Shown piece by piece: positions 35,262 to 43,931 of a stretch of DNA of 64,000 bases (its first letter is position 1; the number at the start of each line of letters is the position of its first letter). The DNA is taken from positions 432,289 to 496,288 of the forward strand of contig JBEKIL010000001.1 in NCBI GenBank assembly GCA_050011775.1. The letters run 5' to 3'. The notes under the pieces are model-generated. The model had not been told where the DNA came from and searched no databases. It saw only the letters and a program-made list of their open reading frames with translations. Source of the DNA: CAVZMI01 sp050011775 (GTDB taxonomy: Bacteria; Bacteroidota; Ignavibacteria; UBA10030; CAVZMI01). The translations under genes and the position numbers were made by a program.

Positions 35262-35939
35262 TTATTCCGAGATGATACAAAATGCACGGACTGAAAAAGA
35301 GCCATAGTGCCGAATTTTAACGGGTACTGCGTAGAATTTGAATCCGCGATCGGGGACGGATTGAAGATTGCACATATGCTCGACGATTGGAATATTCGCT
35401 CTGAGAAGGAGAGAATGCGCCGGCCGGGTGAGGTCGTCCGTATCGTCGATGTTCATTGAATCGATGCCGACAAGGATTGCTCTTTCGTGAACAAGAAAAT
35501 CGGCCGCATCTCTTGTAAGATACGGATGTCCCTGAAAATACTGTTCACTACGCCAGTGCACGTCCCAGCCTGTGTGAATGAGCACGGCTTTTCCCCTCAC
35601 GTCATGTTTTTCCAGACATTGTTTATTCACTGCACGGCCGTTCATAAATGGACAGTGAATGGTTATTCCTTCAAGATCAGCAAGAGATTCGAGCCGAAGC
35701 TCTGAAAGATCGGTCCCGTTTTCATAGCGATGAAACGGTGAATCGATATATGTGCCGGTATTGGCTACCATTTCGATCTTACCGATGTAAAACTCGGTTC
35801 CGTCAGCGTAATGCTCGCGTGAATCCGACCTTGTAAGAAAATCAGTTATCACAGGTACCGGAATTCCGGGATATGTCTGCATGCCATGTTCGATGGTATG
35901 ACTGACATCGATAAATCGCTTCGATTTCATATCCATCAT
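35262..35939 (-). CDS. Cyclase/kynurenine-formamidase-family hydrolase
   Basis: 225-residue metal-dependent hydrolase of the PF04199 cyclase family. It begins FIDVSHTIEHGMQTYPGIP. The metal-site motif reads NTGTYIDSPFHRYENG (usual HxGTHxDxPxH; the first His is replaced by Asn, while Asp and the last His are kept). Later HTGWDVHW and GIDSMNIDDTD match the family. Substrate unknown; amide or lactone hydrolysis expected. The start ATGATG overlaps the stop of the preceding RAM-domain gene by one base. Confidence 0.85.
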   Translation of the reverse strand: MMDMKSKRFIDVSHTIEHGMQTYPGIPVPVITDFLTRSDSREHYADGTEFYIGKIEMVANTGTYIDSPFHRYENGTDLSELRLESLADLEGITIHCPFMNGRAVNKQCLEKHDVRGKAVLIHTGWDVHWRSEQYFQGHPYLTRDAADFLVHERAILVGIDSMNIDDTDDLTRPAHSLLLRANIPIVEHMCNLQSVPDRGFKFYAVPVKIRHYGSFSVRAFCIISE

Positions 35940-36235
35940 TAATGTGCGTTTTCCGAACCGAGAGAACCGAGCGAAAAAGCCATTTCCAGGTCATAGCGGG
36001 AATACACACGGAATGCGATGAGTGTTTCGGATTTCTCAATTCCCTCCACTTTCCGGATTCTATCGGAGACGATCGTAGCGAGCTGCTCGTTTTCTTTTAC
36101 ACGAATTATGGCCACGAGGTCGAATCTCCCGGCGACGGAATATACTTCGGTAATCCCCGGCATTTCGGCAAGTAGTTCTGCAACTTTTGTTACTTTGTCG
36201 CGTGCGACAGTGAGTAAAACAAGGGCTGTAGTCAT
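35939..36235 (-). CDS. Stand-alone Lrp/AsnC ligand-binding (RAM) domain protein
   Basis: 98 residues comprising only the RAM/ACT-like effector domain (ALVLLTVARDKVTKVAELLAEM, EVYSVAGRFDLVAIIRVKEN, IEKSETLIAFRVYSRYDLE). No helix-turn-helix is present, so it does not bind DNA by itself; it may hetero-oligomerise with a full Lrp/AsnC regulator or sense amino acids. It is translationally coupled to the cyclase gene. Confidence 0.85.
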   Translation of the reverse strand: MTTALVLLTVARDKVTKVAELLAEMPGITEVYSVAGRFDLVAIIRVKENEQLATIVSDRIRKVEGIEKSETLIAFRVYSRYDLEMAFSLGSLGSENAH

Positions 36236-36262
36236 GCGCCTCTCTCCTTCCTTAAAGATTTT

Positions 36263-36883
36263 TTATTCCAATGGTTGACGTAGTATTGTTTTCCATTTTT
36301 CCGGGTCGACCCGCCGGAAATCACTGAGATAAATCTCGTGATGTTTACCACGGAGACTGTATCCATTCTCTTTAATATATGAATGTAATTTTTGAATTGT
36401 CGGTCCTTCTGTAGAAAAAGGGCCGAGATGCATGATCTGTGCGGAATGTGCCTCTGCATAAGCTTCAAAGCGGACAGCATTAAGAGCAGGAAGCTTTTTT
36501 TTCTGTCTCACGTCCTTGATCGCATGGTTGACAAGCAGCTGGGTAACATACTTAGGCTGCATGATCATGACGGTCCAATTCCATATGTCTTTATTTTCTA
36601 CACTGAAATCCGCCATTGAATCGGTCCACCATAATCCTTCAAGTGGAGGAACTCCGTAATCAATCGATGGTTTTCCTTTTTTAAGAGCAAATTTCATTGT
36701 ATACGATAAACTGTACAAAGCTTCGATAGCGTTTTTAAAATTAACAGATGTATTGGGATCACCGGTTCCGTCGATCATCAGAAAATTCATTCTTGGGACT
36801 TTGACCATGACCGGCGTCTTTGTCGGGGCACTGTATAATTGCTTTAGTTCTTTCTTAAAATCAATTTTTTTCACGAAAGCCAC
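36263..36883 (-). CDS. GyrI-like small-molecule-binding domain protein
   Basis: 206-residue soluble protein of the GyrI-like (SHS2 duplicated) family. It starts FKKELKQLYSAPTKTPVMVK, with DGTGDPNTSVNFKNAIEALY and the C-terminal EAHSAQIMHLGPFSTEGPTI and YSLRGKHHEIYLSDFRR. Relatives bind small molecules, and some hydrolyse cyclopropyl or other adducts. No AraC-type DNA-binding domain is attached. Gene order does not suggest a specific role. Confidence 0.85.
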   Translation of the reverse strand: MAFVKKIDFKKELKQLYSAPTKTPVMVKVPRMNFLMIDGTGDPNTSVNFKNAIEALYSLSYTMKFALKKGKPSIDYGVPPLEGLWWTDSMADFSVENKDIWNWTVMIMQPKYVTQLLVNHAIKDVRQKKKLPALNAVRFEAYAEAHSAQIMHLGPFSTEGPTIQKLHSYIKENGYSLRGKHHEIYLSDFRRVDPEKWKTILRQPLE

Positions 36884-36918
36884 TTTTTTTCTATTGGAAA
36901 TTTTTATGGTGAAAAAAA

Positions 36919-38034
36919 TTACCGTGTAGATGTATTACCATCATTCCCGATATTCTTTTGATAATGATAATATGCAGCACATGCTCCTTCCGAAGAGACC
37001 ATTGGTGCCCCCAGAGGATGTTCAGGCGTACATTGTGTGCCGAATGCAGTACAATCGTTAGGCTTCTTCAGACCCTGAAGAATAATGCCTGCGATGCAGA
37101 GCGGGGATTCACGGACTTCAAGTCCGGTTACATTAAAGAGATTTTCAGCATCAAATTCTGCATAATCTTCATTTAGTCTGTAACCGCTCATTGGAATTTC
37201 GCCGATGCCGCGCCACTTACGGTGCGTCGTGGTAAAAACTTCTCTTATCAACTTTTGTGCAGGCCGGTTTCCTTCTTTTCGGACCGACCGCCCGTATTGG
37301 TTCTCGACTTCTGTACGACCCTCTTCAAGCTGTTTTATAACCATATACAAACCCTGGAATATATCAACCGGTTCGAATCCGGTAACAACAATGGGGACAT
37401 GATATCGCTCTGCGATCGGAATGTATTCCTCGAATCCCATGATTGTGCAAACGTGTCCGGCTGCAAGAAAGCCCTGGACGCAATTTGTCGGCGATGATAG
37501 TATCGCCTCCATTGCCGGAGGAACAAGAACGTGCGAGCAGAGAATCGAAAAATTTTTCAGTCCGTTTTTCTTTGCCTGCCATACAGCCATTGCATTTGCG
37601 GGTGCTGTAGTTTCGAAACCGACTGCAAAGAAGACAACCTTCTTCTCGGGATTCTCTTGAGCGATTTTAACGGCATCGAGCGGAGAATAGACGATTCGAA
37701 TATCGCCGCCTTCGGCTTTAACGGTCAGCAGGTCTTTTTGTGTACCCGGGACGCGCAGCATGTCGCCGAACGAGGTAAAGATCACCCCGGGTTGCGAAGC
37801 TATGCGGATTGCTTTTTCTATGATTTCCAACGGTGTGACACACACAGGACAGCCGGGACCGTGAACAAGAGTGATGGAATCGGGCAGCATCGATTCGACT
37901 CCATATTTCACTATCGTATGTGTCTGACCGCCACAGATTTCCATGATTGTCCACGGACGCGTGATCAGAGCGGCGATTTTTTCGGCGTACTTTTTCGCAG
38001 TGCCGGCATCCCGGTATTCGTCAATGAAACGCAT
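36919..38034 (-). CDS. hypD: Hydrogenase maturation protein HypD
   Basis: Scaffold for assembly of the Fe(CN)2CO group of [NiFe]-hydrogenases, working with HypC. 371 residues. Signatures are MEICGGQTHTIVKYG with the catalytic cysteine, HGPGCPVCVTP with the thiol-disulfide pair, FAVGFETTAP, and the C-terminal [4Fe-4S] region with EGACAAYY and EFDAENLFN. It lies about 5.5 kb from hypC; an outer-membrane barrel gene and an ABC module come between. Confidence 0.95.
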   Translation of the reverse strand: MRFIDEYRDAGTAKKYAEKIAALITRPWTIMEICGGQTHTIVKYGVESMLPDSITLVHGPGCPVCVTPLEIIEKAIRIASQPGVIFTSFGDMLRVPGTQKDLLTVKAEGGDIRIVYSPLDAVKIAQENPEKKVVFFAVGFETTAPANAMAVWQAKKNGLKNFSILCSHVLVPPAMEAILSSPTNCVQGFLAAGHVCTIMGFEEYIPIAERYHVPIVVTGFEPVDIFQGLYMVIKQLEEGRTEVENQYGRSVRKEGNRPAQKLIREVFTTTHRKWRGIGEIPMSGYRLNEDYAEFDAENLFNVTGLEVRESPLCIAGIILQGLKKPNDCTAFGTQCTPEHPLGAPMVSSEGACAAYYHYQKNIGNDGNTSTR

Positions 38035-38043
38035 CCCTCACCA

Positions 38044-39204
38044 TCAAAAATAGAATTCACCCTTTAAGAATATTGAGCCGGGGTAGTACCAGTATTCCGT
38101 GAACTGATCTCCGGTGAAAATCTGTCCGCCGAGTGTCAGCGATGTATTTTCTGTAACGGAGTATGTTGCTATTATAGCGAAAAACCGGCTCCCGTCGTTC
38201 AAATTTCCAATCGTCGAGATCGAAGCCATAACAAGCGGATGAATCTGATACACTGCCTGAACGGCAAGATAGTCGCGCCCTAAGTTCAAGATTTCTCCAT
38301 TGATTAAACGTAGGAGTTCGTACAATGTTCGGTTATTTTTCCCTTCTCCATTATGGTGATACTCAACCAGAGCGTACAATTTCGAGGTAAACTGATAATC
38401 GGCTCCAAGAATAAATGTAGTGAAATTTGAGCTCAAGTTCTCGCGCTCTGTGGAAACGATCAGTTCACCGCGGACGCCTGCATCGAGTAGATTCCCTGCG
38501 AAATCACCGCCGACGATCAATCGGTCGTCGAAAATCCCGCCGACTGTTGAAAGATCGAATTCCTCGAAATTTGTACGGAACCTATAGCCGGCATTACCGT
38601 GCTGTTTTTTTTGCGGGTTAACGACGAGCTGGAGATCGGTAAATTCACCGAGAAAGAATTTTGTCGAAAATGCATCGACGCCGTCTTTCTCGATTTTTGC
38701 AAAACTGGTCGGGTTGAGCGGATTGAATAGGTCCGTCGGATTCCAGATGCGGCCGGTTCCCAAGGAGATTCTCTGTCTTCCGAGGACAAATTCGATACTG
38801 CCGAGTCGTTGTGTGAATGTAAATCGATCGATAAAATGGAGCAATGAAAAGTGTGATTCGTTGATAGGCTGCCATGTCAGCTTCACGACCTGCCGGCGGG
38901 GTTCCTCCTGCTGGAGCGGCATCAATACGGAGGTCGAGTGATAGGCCGAAGTTGCTTCGTATTCGAGTGCCAGACGCGCATCGGTCCAGAGCGAAAGGGT
39001 GGGGCGAAGTCGAAGCCGTGTTACATTGACAAATTGATCCCTGTCGGCCCGGATAAGATTCGAGATCCAATCGTTCATTCGTTGATAGACGGGGAGATCG
39101 ACAACATACCCAGAGAACGAAAATTCGTATTGGGCGTAAGCGACCGGGGTAATAAATAGGATGAGAATAACCGAAATGATTCTCTTCTTGAACGAGAATG
39201 TCAT
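38044..39204 (-). CDS. Outer-membrane beta-barrel protein
   Basis: 386 residues with a signal peptide (ISVILILFITPVAYAQ). It has repeated amphipathic strands and ends in an aromatic-terminated strand (FLKGEFYF), the usual outer-membrane barrel insertion signal. Sequences such as FVLGRQRISLGTGRIWNPTDLFNP recall DUF1302/alginate-export-like porins often encoded beside MMPL or ABC lipid exporters. It lies directly upstream of hypD (9 bases) and downstream of the ABC module, so it could be that module's outer-membrane partner. Confidence 0.75.
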   Translation of the reverse strand: MTFSFKKRIISVILILFITPVAYAQYEFSFSGYVVDLPVYQRMNDWISNLIRADRDQFVNVTRLRLRPTLSLWTDARLALEYEATSAYHSTSVLMPLQQEEPRRQVVKLTWQPINESHFSLLHFIDRFTFTQRLGSIEFVLGRQRISLGTGRIWNPTDLFNPLNPTSFAKIEKDGVDAFSTKFFLGEFTDLQLVVNPQKKQHGNAGYRFRTNFEEFDLSTVGGIFDDRLIVGGDFAGNLLDAGVRGELIVSTERENLSSNFTTFILGADYQFTSKLYALVEYHHNGEGKNNRTLYELLRLINGEILNLGRDYLAVQAVYQIHPLVMASISTIGNLNDGSRFFAIIATYSVTENTSLTLGGQIFTGDQFTEYWYYPGSIFLKGEFYF

Positions 39205-39269
39205 AATGTTTCTATGTATCTGAAAGAGAAGAATTATTTACACTTTCTAAGTTCTATCCCGTATTTAAA

Positions 39270-39315
39270 GGAGTGCAACTCCACCGATGGCTCTTAGTTC
39301 GGGAGTCTAACTCCC
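39270..39315. repeat. Twin short hairpins between genes
   Basis: ggagt-gca-actcc (39270-39282) and gggag-tctaa-ctccc (39301-39315), 18 bases apart. The paired arrangement resembles the inner hairpins of the nested palindromes at 5634 and 63931; a clear outer stem is not visible here. Confidence 0.6.
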
Positions 39316-39323
39316 TCACAGCC

Positions 39324-40007
39324 TTACTGCGTTGTATCCTGCTCGATACGGCCGTCACGCAAAAGGATGACACGACGGGCATTCTGTAATACCTGATGAT
39401 CATGTGATGAAAAAACGAACGTGATCTTTTTTTCTTCATTCATTTTTCTCATGATATCAATCAGTGAAAATGCCGTTACGGAATCGAGGTTTGCCGTAGG
39501 TTCATCGGCCAGAACAATCGGTGGATTATTCACGATCGCCCGGGCGACAGCAACCCGCTGCTGCTGTCCGCCGCTCATCTCATTGGGGCGTTTGTGGGCC
39601 AGTTCGGCTATCCCGAGCTCCTCCATGATCTTCATTGATTGCTTTCTTCGAACCTGCTCGGGGATATTTAACAGCATCATTTTAAATTCAATATTTTCCA
39701 TAGCGGAAAGAACGGGAATGAGATTGTACGCCTGGAACACGAATCCGATCTTATTGAGACGAAGTGTTGAGAGAGTTCCTTTTTGTTTATCATTCAGTCT
39801 GTCGCCGTCGAGAATGACCTCTCCATTTGTCGGCTTGTCCAGTGCGCCGATAATGTTCAAAAGCGTTGTCTTTCCCGATCCGGAAGGACCGGCGATGGCA
39901 AGAAACTCGCCTTTTTGTATTGAAAATGTGACGTCGTGGAGTGCGTGGACGGGGACCCCGTCGTCGTCATATATTTTTTCGATGTGTTCAGTGTGAATTA
40001 TTTCCAT
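39324..40007 (-). CDS. ABC transporter ATP-binding protein (LolD/MacB type)
   Basis: 227 residues from the ATG at 40007 (Shine-Dalgarno gaggt, 6 bases upstream). Complete nucleotide-binding domain: Walker A GPSGSGKTTLLN, Q-loop FQAYNLIPVL, signature MSGGQQQRVAVARAIV, Walker B IVLADEPTANLDS and H-loop SSHDHQV. The family powers FtsX-type permeases without crossing substrates through a pore (mechanotransmission). The two permease genes follow on the upstream side. Confidence 0.93.
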   Translation of the reverse strand: MEIIHTEHIEKIYDDDGVPVHALHDVTFSIQKGEFLAIAGPSGSGKTTLLNIIGALDKPTNGEVILDGDRLNDKQKGTLSTLRLNKIGFVFQAYNLIPVLSAMENIEFKMMLLNIPEQVRRKQSMKIMEELGIAELAHKRPNEMSGGQQQRVAVARAIVNNPPIVLADEPTANLDSVTAFSLIDIMRKMNEEKKITFVFSSHDHQVLQNARRVILLRDGRIEQDTTQ

Positions 40008-40025
40008 GGTATACCTCAAATCAGA

Positions 40026-41240
40026 TCAAATATATTGAATTGCACGAACTGGCTCCAATCTCGTCGCTTTGAATGCCGGATAAATTGCCGCGATCATCGA
40101 GATCAGAGGAATAATGGTGATCGCATTTATCATTCCCTGCACTGTAAGGATCGGATGGATAATGGGACTCGCTCCAAAAAGTGTGAGTCCTTCACCCACA
40201 GCTGAAAGGTTAATACCATTCGAAGCAAGAGGTGTATAAATGAGCAAGCCTATGCCGATCCCGACCACGGTCCCGATCGCGCTCAGAAATAGGGCTTCAA
40301 CGATTATCATGTTGAAAATGCGCACATTTTTCATTCCGGTCGCCATCAGAATTCCGAGCTCGCGTGTACGCTCGAACACGGACATCAGCATGGTGTTGAT
40401 GATACCAAAAAGTATGGCTATGCCGATGATTAGATAATAGATGACCATTGCCTGTCTGCCCACTTCGACGACCATGATGATATTCGGAATCAGATCAAAG
40501 TATGTAAGCACTTCATATGATTCACCAATCGATGAGACAATTGTGGATTGTGTCTGTACAAGCTGATCGGTGTTCTTTGTGATGACCGCAATTTCCGAGA
40601 TGACATTGCTTAATCCCAGCATCTTCTGGGCATGATGAAGGGTGATAAAAATATATGCACGATCGAAATCAGCCCCCGAAGTCTCGAATATTCCGGCGAT
40701 GCGGAAGGCATCCGAGCTCACGCGTCCGTCAGCGTCCGAAGCCATAAGGACAAGCTTGTCCTCAAGTTCGACCGAGAGTTTTTCAGCCAGTTTTTTACTG
40801 ATAATGATTTCGTTTTTGGCTGAGTCGAGATAATGTCCGGCAATAACCGACGCTTTGATTTTAGTGATATTCGCTTCCCTGGCCGGATCAACTCCGACGA
40901 TGGTTATACCCGAAGAGTTGGAGGCACTGCTGATTATGCCGTATGTGATGACGCGTCTGCTGATATATGCGACATTTGGGTTGATGCTGAGAACCTTTTC
41001 TATCTTCTCATATTCCTTCATGGAATTTTCAATTATCTTGTTATCGTTAAATCCTCTGGAGTGGATTTCGATATGCGCAATATGCGACCGGATCTGATTA
41101 TCGAGCATCTCGATGAGGAGTCCGTTATAAATTGCATCGGTCAGGACAAGCGCCGTGATGCCGATCGCGATTGCAGTCATCACGATCAATGATCGGCGTT
41201 TATTGCGCCAGATATTACGCCATGAAAGTCTGAAGAGCAT
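40026..41240 (-). CDS. FtsX-like (MacB/LolC-type) permease, second of pair
   Basis: About 404 residues from the ATG at 41240, chosen to avoid running into the upstream permease gene. An N-terminal membrane helix (MLFRLSWRNIWRNKRRSLIVM), a periplasmic MacB-like domain and three C-terminal helices (YYLIIGIAILFGIINTMLMSV, ALFLSAIGTVVGIGIGLLIY, AITIIPLISMIAAIYPA) make the type VII ABC permease topology. It is paired with the gene at 41246-42472; together they would form a heterodimeric LolCE-like exporter working from the inner membrane. Confidence 0.87.
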   Translation of the reverse strand: MLFRLSWRNIWRNKRRSLIVMTAIAIGITALVLTDAIYNGLLIEMLDNQIRSHIAHIEIHSRGFNDNKIIENSMKEYEKIEKVLSINPNVAYISRRVITYGIISSASNSSGITIVGVDPAREANITKIKASVIAGHYLDSAKNEIIISKKLAEKLSVELEDKLVLMASDADGRVSSDAFRIAGIFETSGADFDRAYIFITLHHAQKMLGLSNVISEIAVITKNTDQLVQTQSTIVSSIGESYEVLTYFDLIPNIIMVVEVGRQAMVIYYLIIGIAILFGIINTMLMSVFERTRELGILMATGMKNVRIFNMIIVEALFLSAIGTVVGIGIGLLIYTPLASNGINLSAVGEGLTLFGASPIIHPILTVQGMINAITIIPLISMIAAIYPAFKATRLEPVRAIQYI

Positions 41241-41245
41241 AGTCG

Positions 41246-42472
41246 TTATACGTGATGTAAACCCTGTAACGGTTCTAATTTTGATACACGATATGCAGGA
41301 TAAATGCACGAAATAAGTGAAATAATAAAAATTGATATAGACGCATTTCGAAAAAGGTGAAATTTAAGACTTGAGACGATCTTCGGCATAAACCCGTATT
41401 GCTGATAGATATCGCCCAAATTCCCTCCGATAATAATCGGATGAACGATGATCGTATAATTTGTGATTGCTGCGATGATATTCCCGATGATGATACCGAC
41501 AGCTGCCATGAAAGCCGTCTCGATAAAAATCAATTTCACAAGAGTCGAATTCGGCATTCCCATGGAAAGTGAAACACCGAATTCACGGAAACGCTCCGTG
41601 ACGGACATTAGCACGGTGTTCAAAATACCGAATGCGACAATAACCATGAGGATGCCGGCATACAAAATGGCGCTGGTTGTATCCATCTCCATGTGCTGTT
41701 TCAGGTCCGGATTAACATCTTCCCACGTCACGGCGGCAAGATGCGTATCGAGCGATTGTGTCAGGTAATGCTGAACGCCGGGAATATCGTCAAGATTGTT
41801 GAGAGTAAGTACGATCGCATGGACCCGGTTCTGCATACCGAGAAGGTCCTGTGCTGCGGCGAGTCCCATGAAAATTCCCATGGCGTCGAATTCGGGAGCT
41901 CCGGTTTTCACAGTGCCGATGATCGTATATTTCATGTTTCCGAGCGATCCGTCGATTCCCTGTGCAAGCACAACGATAGTATCACCTATTACAGCATTGA
42001 GATTCTGCAGGAGTTTGTAGCCGACAACAATCGCAGTACCGGTATCTGAGGAAAAGAATGTTCCCCGGTTGAGCCGTGACTGAAAGGTTGATACGTGCTG
42101 CTCGGTTGCCGGCGAGATGCCGAGGATCATGACGCCCAGCGAATGTTCCTTATAACTGGCAAGTCCCTCTCCGTAAATACGGGGTGTTGCAGCAGCAATT
42201 GCCGGATTCCCCGCGATGAGGATTCGAAGTGAATCTGTTTGAACAAGGCAGAGTTGAAGAGATGGATTCTTCTGATATCCCTCCCGCTGGATCTGGACAT
42301 ATCCCGAAAACATTTTCGCCATGGTTTTGATGTTCTCTTCCCATGTTCCGACCTGTGCCCCGCGCATGACAATGGTGAGAAACACGGCAAAGACAACGGC
42401 CAGAATCGTCAGAAGGGAGCGCCGCTTGTTACGCCAGATATTTCGCCAGCCAAGTTTTAGAAGAAGTTTCAT
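41246..42472 (-). CDS. FtsX-like (MacB/LolC-type) permease, first of pair
   Basis: 408 residues. Same topology as its neighbour: an N-terminal helix with LGWRNIWRNKRRSLLTILAVVFAVFL, a periplasmic domain, and C-terminal helices beginning LYAGILMVIVAFGILNTVLMSV and ending SIFIISLISCIYPAYRV. The conserved RNIWRNKRRS start shared with the second permease indicates an ancient duplication. Likely substrate is a lipoprotein or lipid; this fits the LolA-like gene upstream. Confidence 0.88.
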   Translation of the reverse strand: MKLLLKLGWRNIWRNKRRSLLTILAVVFAVFLTIVMRGAQVGTWEENIKTMAKMFSGYVQIQREGYQKNPSLQLCLVQTDSLRILIAGNPAIAAATPRIYGEGLASYKEHSLGVMILGISPATEQHVSTFQSRLNRGTFFSSDTGTAIVVGYKLLQNLNAVIGDTIVVLAQGIDGSLGNMKYTIIGTVKTGAPEFDAMGIFMGLAAAQDLLGMQNRVHAIVLTLNNLDDIPGVQHYLTQSLDTHLAAVTWEDVNPDLKQHMEMDTTSAILYAGILMVIVAFGILNTVLMSVTERFREFGVSLSMGMPNSTLVKLIFIETAFMAAVGIIIGNIIAAITNYTIIVHPIIIGGNLGDIYQQYGFMPKIVSSLKFHLFRNASISIFIISLISCIYPAYRVSKLEPLQGLHHV

Positions 42473-42781
42473 ATCAACGTGCTGTGTGTAAGTTCTTTAT
42501 ACTCTGTGTCCTCCGACTATAAGCCATTGAAGAGTACTCCGTGTACTCTGTGGTTTTATTTTTTCCATGATTAAATATAACACCTCAGTTGCGTACAGCC
42601 TTTTTGTGGTGCTGTGCTCCCTTTTCTGAATCGAAATTAATATTAGGAGCACTGCCGCGGAGGACACTGCGCCAAAGGCGCATGCGCCTACGGACGCCGA
42701 AGGCTTTGCCGTAGGCGTGCCTCCGGCACAAGAGAATACGCAAAAGTCACAGAGTTGAAATCAATATATTACAAAAAAATA
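42473..42781. repeat. 309-bp spacer with GC-rich palindromes
   Basis: No gene seen. 42669-42681 forms gcgcc-aaa-ggcgc. 42685-42693 (cgcctacgg) pairs with 42709-42717 (ccgtaggcg) around a 15-base loop. 42717-42729 forms gtgcc-tcc-ggcac. Earlier in the spacer the phrase ctccgtgtactctgtggt shows a 7-base phase. The GC-rich block contrasts sharply with its AT-rich surroundings and looks like an inserted repeat element. Confidence 0.7.
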
Positions 42782-43522
42782 CTATCTTCTCTCCAATTCA
42801 CGAAATGAAAAAATCTTATTGCTGATCGGTATATCAAAAGTTACATCGACGAGCTCGAATGTAGTCGAATGTCCCGGCTTCACTTTATTCACCATTTCCC
42901 ATCGACTCGGAAGTTTCCGGCCGCCCATTATCTTGAAATCCGAATACACCATTGATCGCATCAACTTTCCTTTTTCATCATAATACTCGACGGTTGCAGG
43001 GAGATAATCTGCCTGTCTTACCCAGTACAACAGGCGCCCCCAAACCACAGGTGCAGTAGGTCTCGGAAGGAGCTCGATCTTCCAGCACCGCTCTCCCTGC
43101 ACATCATCCTGCCCTGTAATTTTTTGTTCGTAATCTTCGTTCAGGTTTGATTCGCGAACAAGGTCATCGTTCGTAAAGTCGGATCCATTCCACGATTGCA
43201 GCATCATCGACGGAGGCAATTTGATTGTTGTTTCCGTATTCTTCAAATAGCTCCACATTTCGTTTTTAATTTTTAGCGTTTTATTGCCTGCTTCTTTTTT
43301 CGGAGACTTGATCACAATGAGCGCCTTATCATTTCCCACCCACCAGCTTTCCATTTCCATGCGGCGGCTGTAATCGGGGGTCATGACAGTCATGATAAAC
43401 GTTCCCTGGCATGATTTTCCCTTTATAAGATTTTCTGATTTTCTGATAATTTCCTGGGCTGATTGTGGAAAGAGAGGAGAGTAAAAGATAATAAAAAAAA
43501 GAATTGTCGATAATATTTTCAT
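42782..43522 (-). CDS. Outer membrane lipoprotein-sorting (LolA-like) protein
   Basis: 246 residues from the ATG at 43522, chosen for its Shine-Dalgarno (caggaga) and the signal peptide right after it (ILSTILFFIIFYSPLFPQS). The mature part matches the LolA-like PF17131 family: SENLIKGKSCQGTFIMTVMTPD, MESWWVGNDKALIVIKSPKK, EMWSYLKNTETTIKLPPSMM. Expected to carry lipid or lipoprotein across the periplasm. It heads the ABC cassette and follows hypC by 38 bases. Confidence 0.87.
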   Translation of the reverse strand: MKILSTILFFIIFYSPLFPQSAQEIIRKSENLIKGKSCQGTFIMTVMTPDYSRRMEMESWWVGNDKALIVIKSPKKEAGNKTLKIKNEMWSYLKNTETTIKLPPSMMLQSWNGSDFTNDDLVRESNLNEDYEQKITGQDDVQGERCWKIELLPRPTAPVVWGRLLYWVRQADYLPATVEYYDEKGKLMRSMVYSDFKIMGGRKLPSRWEMVNKVKPGHSTTFELVDVTFDIPISNKIFSFRELERR

Positions 43523-43560
43523 TGATAAATTCTCCTGATCGAGGGGAAAAGGAGTGTGAG

Positions 43561-43821
43561 TCACGCGTTCGGATCAGGATCCTTCAATCCGTCCGATCCC
43601 CCATCTATCTGTTCGAGCATCTTCAGCGTCTCCCGGGCTTCTTCTTCATCCATTGTACTTATGGCAAAACCGACATGGACAATTACATATTCACCAACCT
43701 TCACCTCCGGCTCCCAATCAAGGCACACCTCTTTCTGAATTCCTCCAAAACTCACCTTGCCCATTAACAGATCGCCCGCGCGGTATATTTCCATAACCTT
43801 TCCCGGTATTGCCAGACACAT
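43561..43821 (-). CDS. hypC: Hydrogenase maturation chaperone HypC
   Basis: 86 residues, normal for HypC/HupF. The N-terminal MCLAIPGKVMEI includes the essential Cys2, which after Met removal binds the iron moiety together with HypD. GEYVIVHVGFAISTMDEEEA is the second conserved block. It lies 110 bases downstream of hypF on the same strand. Confidence 0.96.
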   Translation of the reverse strand: MCLAIPGKVMEIYRAGDLLMGKVSFGGIQKEVCLDWEPEVKVGEYVIVHVGFAISTMDEEEARETLKMLEQIDGGSDGLKDPDPNA

Positions 43822-43931
43822 ACACCCTCCCGGTAGAAATAATAATATTAATTGTACGGGATTTTTACCAGTGATACAATTATCAAGAAAAATTTAATCA
43901 ACACACTTGACATCATGCTGAGAAATGATAT

